Shown here piece after piece: positions 5,264 to 6,199 of a stretch of DNA of 6,199 bases. The number at the start of each line of letters is the position of its first letter. Within the stretch, counting starts at the first letter, position 1. The notes beneath the pieces were generated by a model. The model was given only the letters and a program-made list of their open reading frames with translations. It was not told where the DNA came from and did no database searches. The DNA is from Syntrophomonadaceae bacterium (GTDB taxonomy: Bacteria > Bacillota > Dethiobacteria > DTU022): assembly GCA_003552365.1 (NCBI GenBank), contig PUKR01000092.1, positions 1 through 6,199 of the forward strand, read 5' to 3'. A program made the translations under genes and the position numbers.

Positions 5264-6199
5264 CCTTGATGGCCTTCTTCTGCTTTAATTCTTCGATTTC
5301 CCGCTTGCCAAAGCCAAATCTGTTTAAAATGTTGACAGTATGTTCGCCGTGTCCCGGCGGATCCAGCCTTAGTTCACCGCCCTGCCCGGAAAAAAGCAAG
5401 GGAAACCCGGTCATAAAATCACCTGCAGGCCCTTTTAGAAAGTATCCCTCCTGGCTGGCCAGGGGATGCTCCCTGGCTTCATTCAAATCAAGAACCGGTT
5501 CACAGCAGGCATCTACTTTTGCAAAAGTTTCTTCCCATTCACTCCTGCTTCTTTTTTTAAACAATTGCTTCACCTGTTCAATCAGCTCGGTCCTTTTTTC
5601 TTGGACAAACTGCCTGTCAATCCAATCCGGTTTGCCCACAGTTTCGCAAAACCGCTGCCAGAATACCGGTTCGAGCGCACCCAGGCTCATATATTTACCG
5701 TCGGCTGTTTCATACAGGTTATAGCAGGCGAAAGCTCCGGTGATTAAACCTTTGCCCCTGCGCGGCAGTTCACCGCTTTCAGCCTGCCCAGAAGCGGCAT
5801 AAGCCAAAAATGGAAGCAGCCCCCTGGCCATCGAAACATCTACATATTCGCCTTTACCTTCCCGCATCCGCTTGAATAAAGCAAACATGATCCCGTTTAG
5901 AGCCATTAAAGAACCCCCGGCAATATCGGCGATTTGTACCGCCGGCATTACAGGGGGACCATCTTCTTCGGCACTTAAATCAAGGAGGCCGGTTAAAGCA
6001 GAATAGTTAAGGTCATGCCCTGCCCGGTTCCGGTAAACCCCTACTTTTCCGTATCCGCTGATGGAAGCATAAATCAACTGCTCGTTTATTTTGCTCAAAT
6101 CTTCATAGCCAAGGCCGAGTCTTTCCATCACCCCCGGGCGAAATCCTTCCACCAGTATATCTACCCGGGCAGCTATCTTCTTAACCGCTTCTCTGCCGG
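5259..6199 (-). CDS. CaiB/BaiF-family protein, probable alpha-methylacyl-CoA racemase (5' end outside window)
   Basis: The reading frame is open to the right edge; about 312 C-terminal residues are visible and the true start is missing. The GTG at 6150-6152 is an internal Val, preceded in frame by a family-like stretch ending DILVEGFRPGV. Numbering from that Val: FRPGVMERLGLGYEDL (4-19), AGHDLNY (44-50), IADIAGG (74-80), GKGEYVDVSM (99-108), GALEPVF (158-164), and near the end DPPGHGEHT (264-272). His46, Asp76 and Glu161 match the catalytic His126, Asp156 and Glu241 of mycobacterial alpha-methylacyl-CoA racemase (MCR), with the same gaps of 30 and 85 residues. That favours 2-methylacyl-CoA epimerisation over CoA transfer, though class III CoA-transferases share the fold and the Asp. 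By alignment to MCR about 80 residues precede Val1, giving roughly 375-380 aa. A role in branched-chain or other acyl-CoA metabolism is inferred. Confidence 0.88.
   Translation of the reverse strand, partial: GREAVKKIAARVDILVEGFRPGVMERLGLGYEDLSKINEQLIYASISGYGKVGVYRNRAGHDLNYSALTGLLDLSAEEDGPPVMPAVQIADIAGGSLMALNGIMFALFKRMREGKGEYVDVSMARGLLPFLAYAASGQAESGELPRRGKGLITGAFACYNLYETADGKYMSLGALEPVFWQRFCETVGKPDWIDRQFVQEKRTELIEQVKQLFKKRSRSEWEETFAKVDACCEPVLDLNEAREHPLASQEGYFLKGPAGDFMTGFPLLFSGQGGELRLDPPGHGEHTVNILNRFGFGKREIEELKQKKAIKE

Noticed and set aside
5212..5724. Plus-strand open frame of 170 codons
   Set aside because: It lies antisense to the well-supported racemase-like gene, its translation is Ser/Cys/Leu-rich without recognisable motifs, and no ribosome-binding site precedes it.
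6150..6152. GTG as the true start of the CaiB/BaiF-family gene
   Set aside because: The frame stays open upstream to the window edge and encodes family-conserved residues (DILVEGFRPGV context); about 80 residues are expected before this point.

Overview
The window carries a short chromosomal stretch that looks like a low-to-mid GC Bacillota genome, most likely a Clostridia-type anaerobe. This is inferred from the G-rich Shine-Dalgarno sequences, a TTG start, the clostridial style of the Lon-like (COG1067-type) protease and the AMACR-like CaiB/BaiF protein. No rRNA, phage or transposase marker is present to narrow it further, so the taxonomy is inference.

Layout. Bases 1-52 may hold the last 16 codons of an upstream plus-strand gene. 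A leader-like gap of about 200 nt follows, with a perfect 8-bp inverted repeat and a TATAAT box. Then comes one plus-strand gene for an AI-2E/PerM-family membrane protein (254-1330, TTG start). It converges, across a 129-nt gap without an obvious terminator, on a tight minus-strand operon read right to left: nth (endonuclease III, 4361-5050), a Lon-like AAA+ serine protease of 809 aa (1960-4389) and trmL (tRNA wobble 2'-O-methyltransferase, 1460-1957). nth and the protease gene overlap by 29 nt; the protease gene and trmL are 2 nt apart, or 41 nt if the alternative trmL GTG start is used. Upstream of nth lies a 208-nt gap with a candidate terminator and a promoter, then the 3' part of a CaiB/BaiF-family gene (probable alpha-methylacyl-CoA racemase) that runs off the right edge.

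How the genes work together. The minus-strand operon joins base-excision repair, ATP-linked proteolysis and anticodon modification. These are housekeeping or stress functions with no shared pathway evident, so the link is probably co-expression. The racemase-like gene is on the same strand but appears to be separated from the operon by its own terminator and a new promoter. That promoter places the predicted transcription start at or next to the nth ATG, which has no Shine-Dalgarno sequence, so the operon mRNA may be leaderless.

I found no convincing undescribed system. The items most worth a second look are the possible leaderless nth start, the repeat cluster at 5171-5263, the inverted repeat at 80-98, and the Walker B region of the Lon-like protease.
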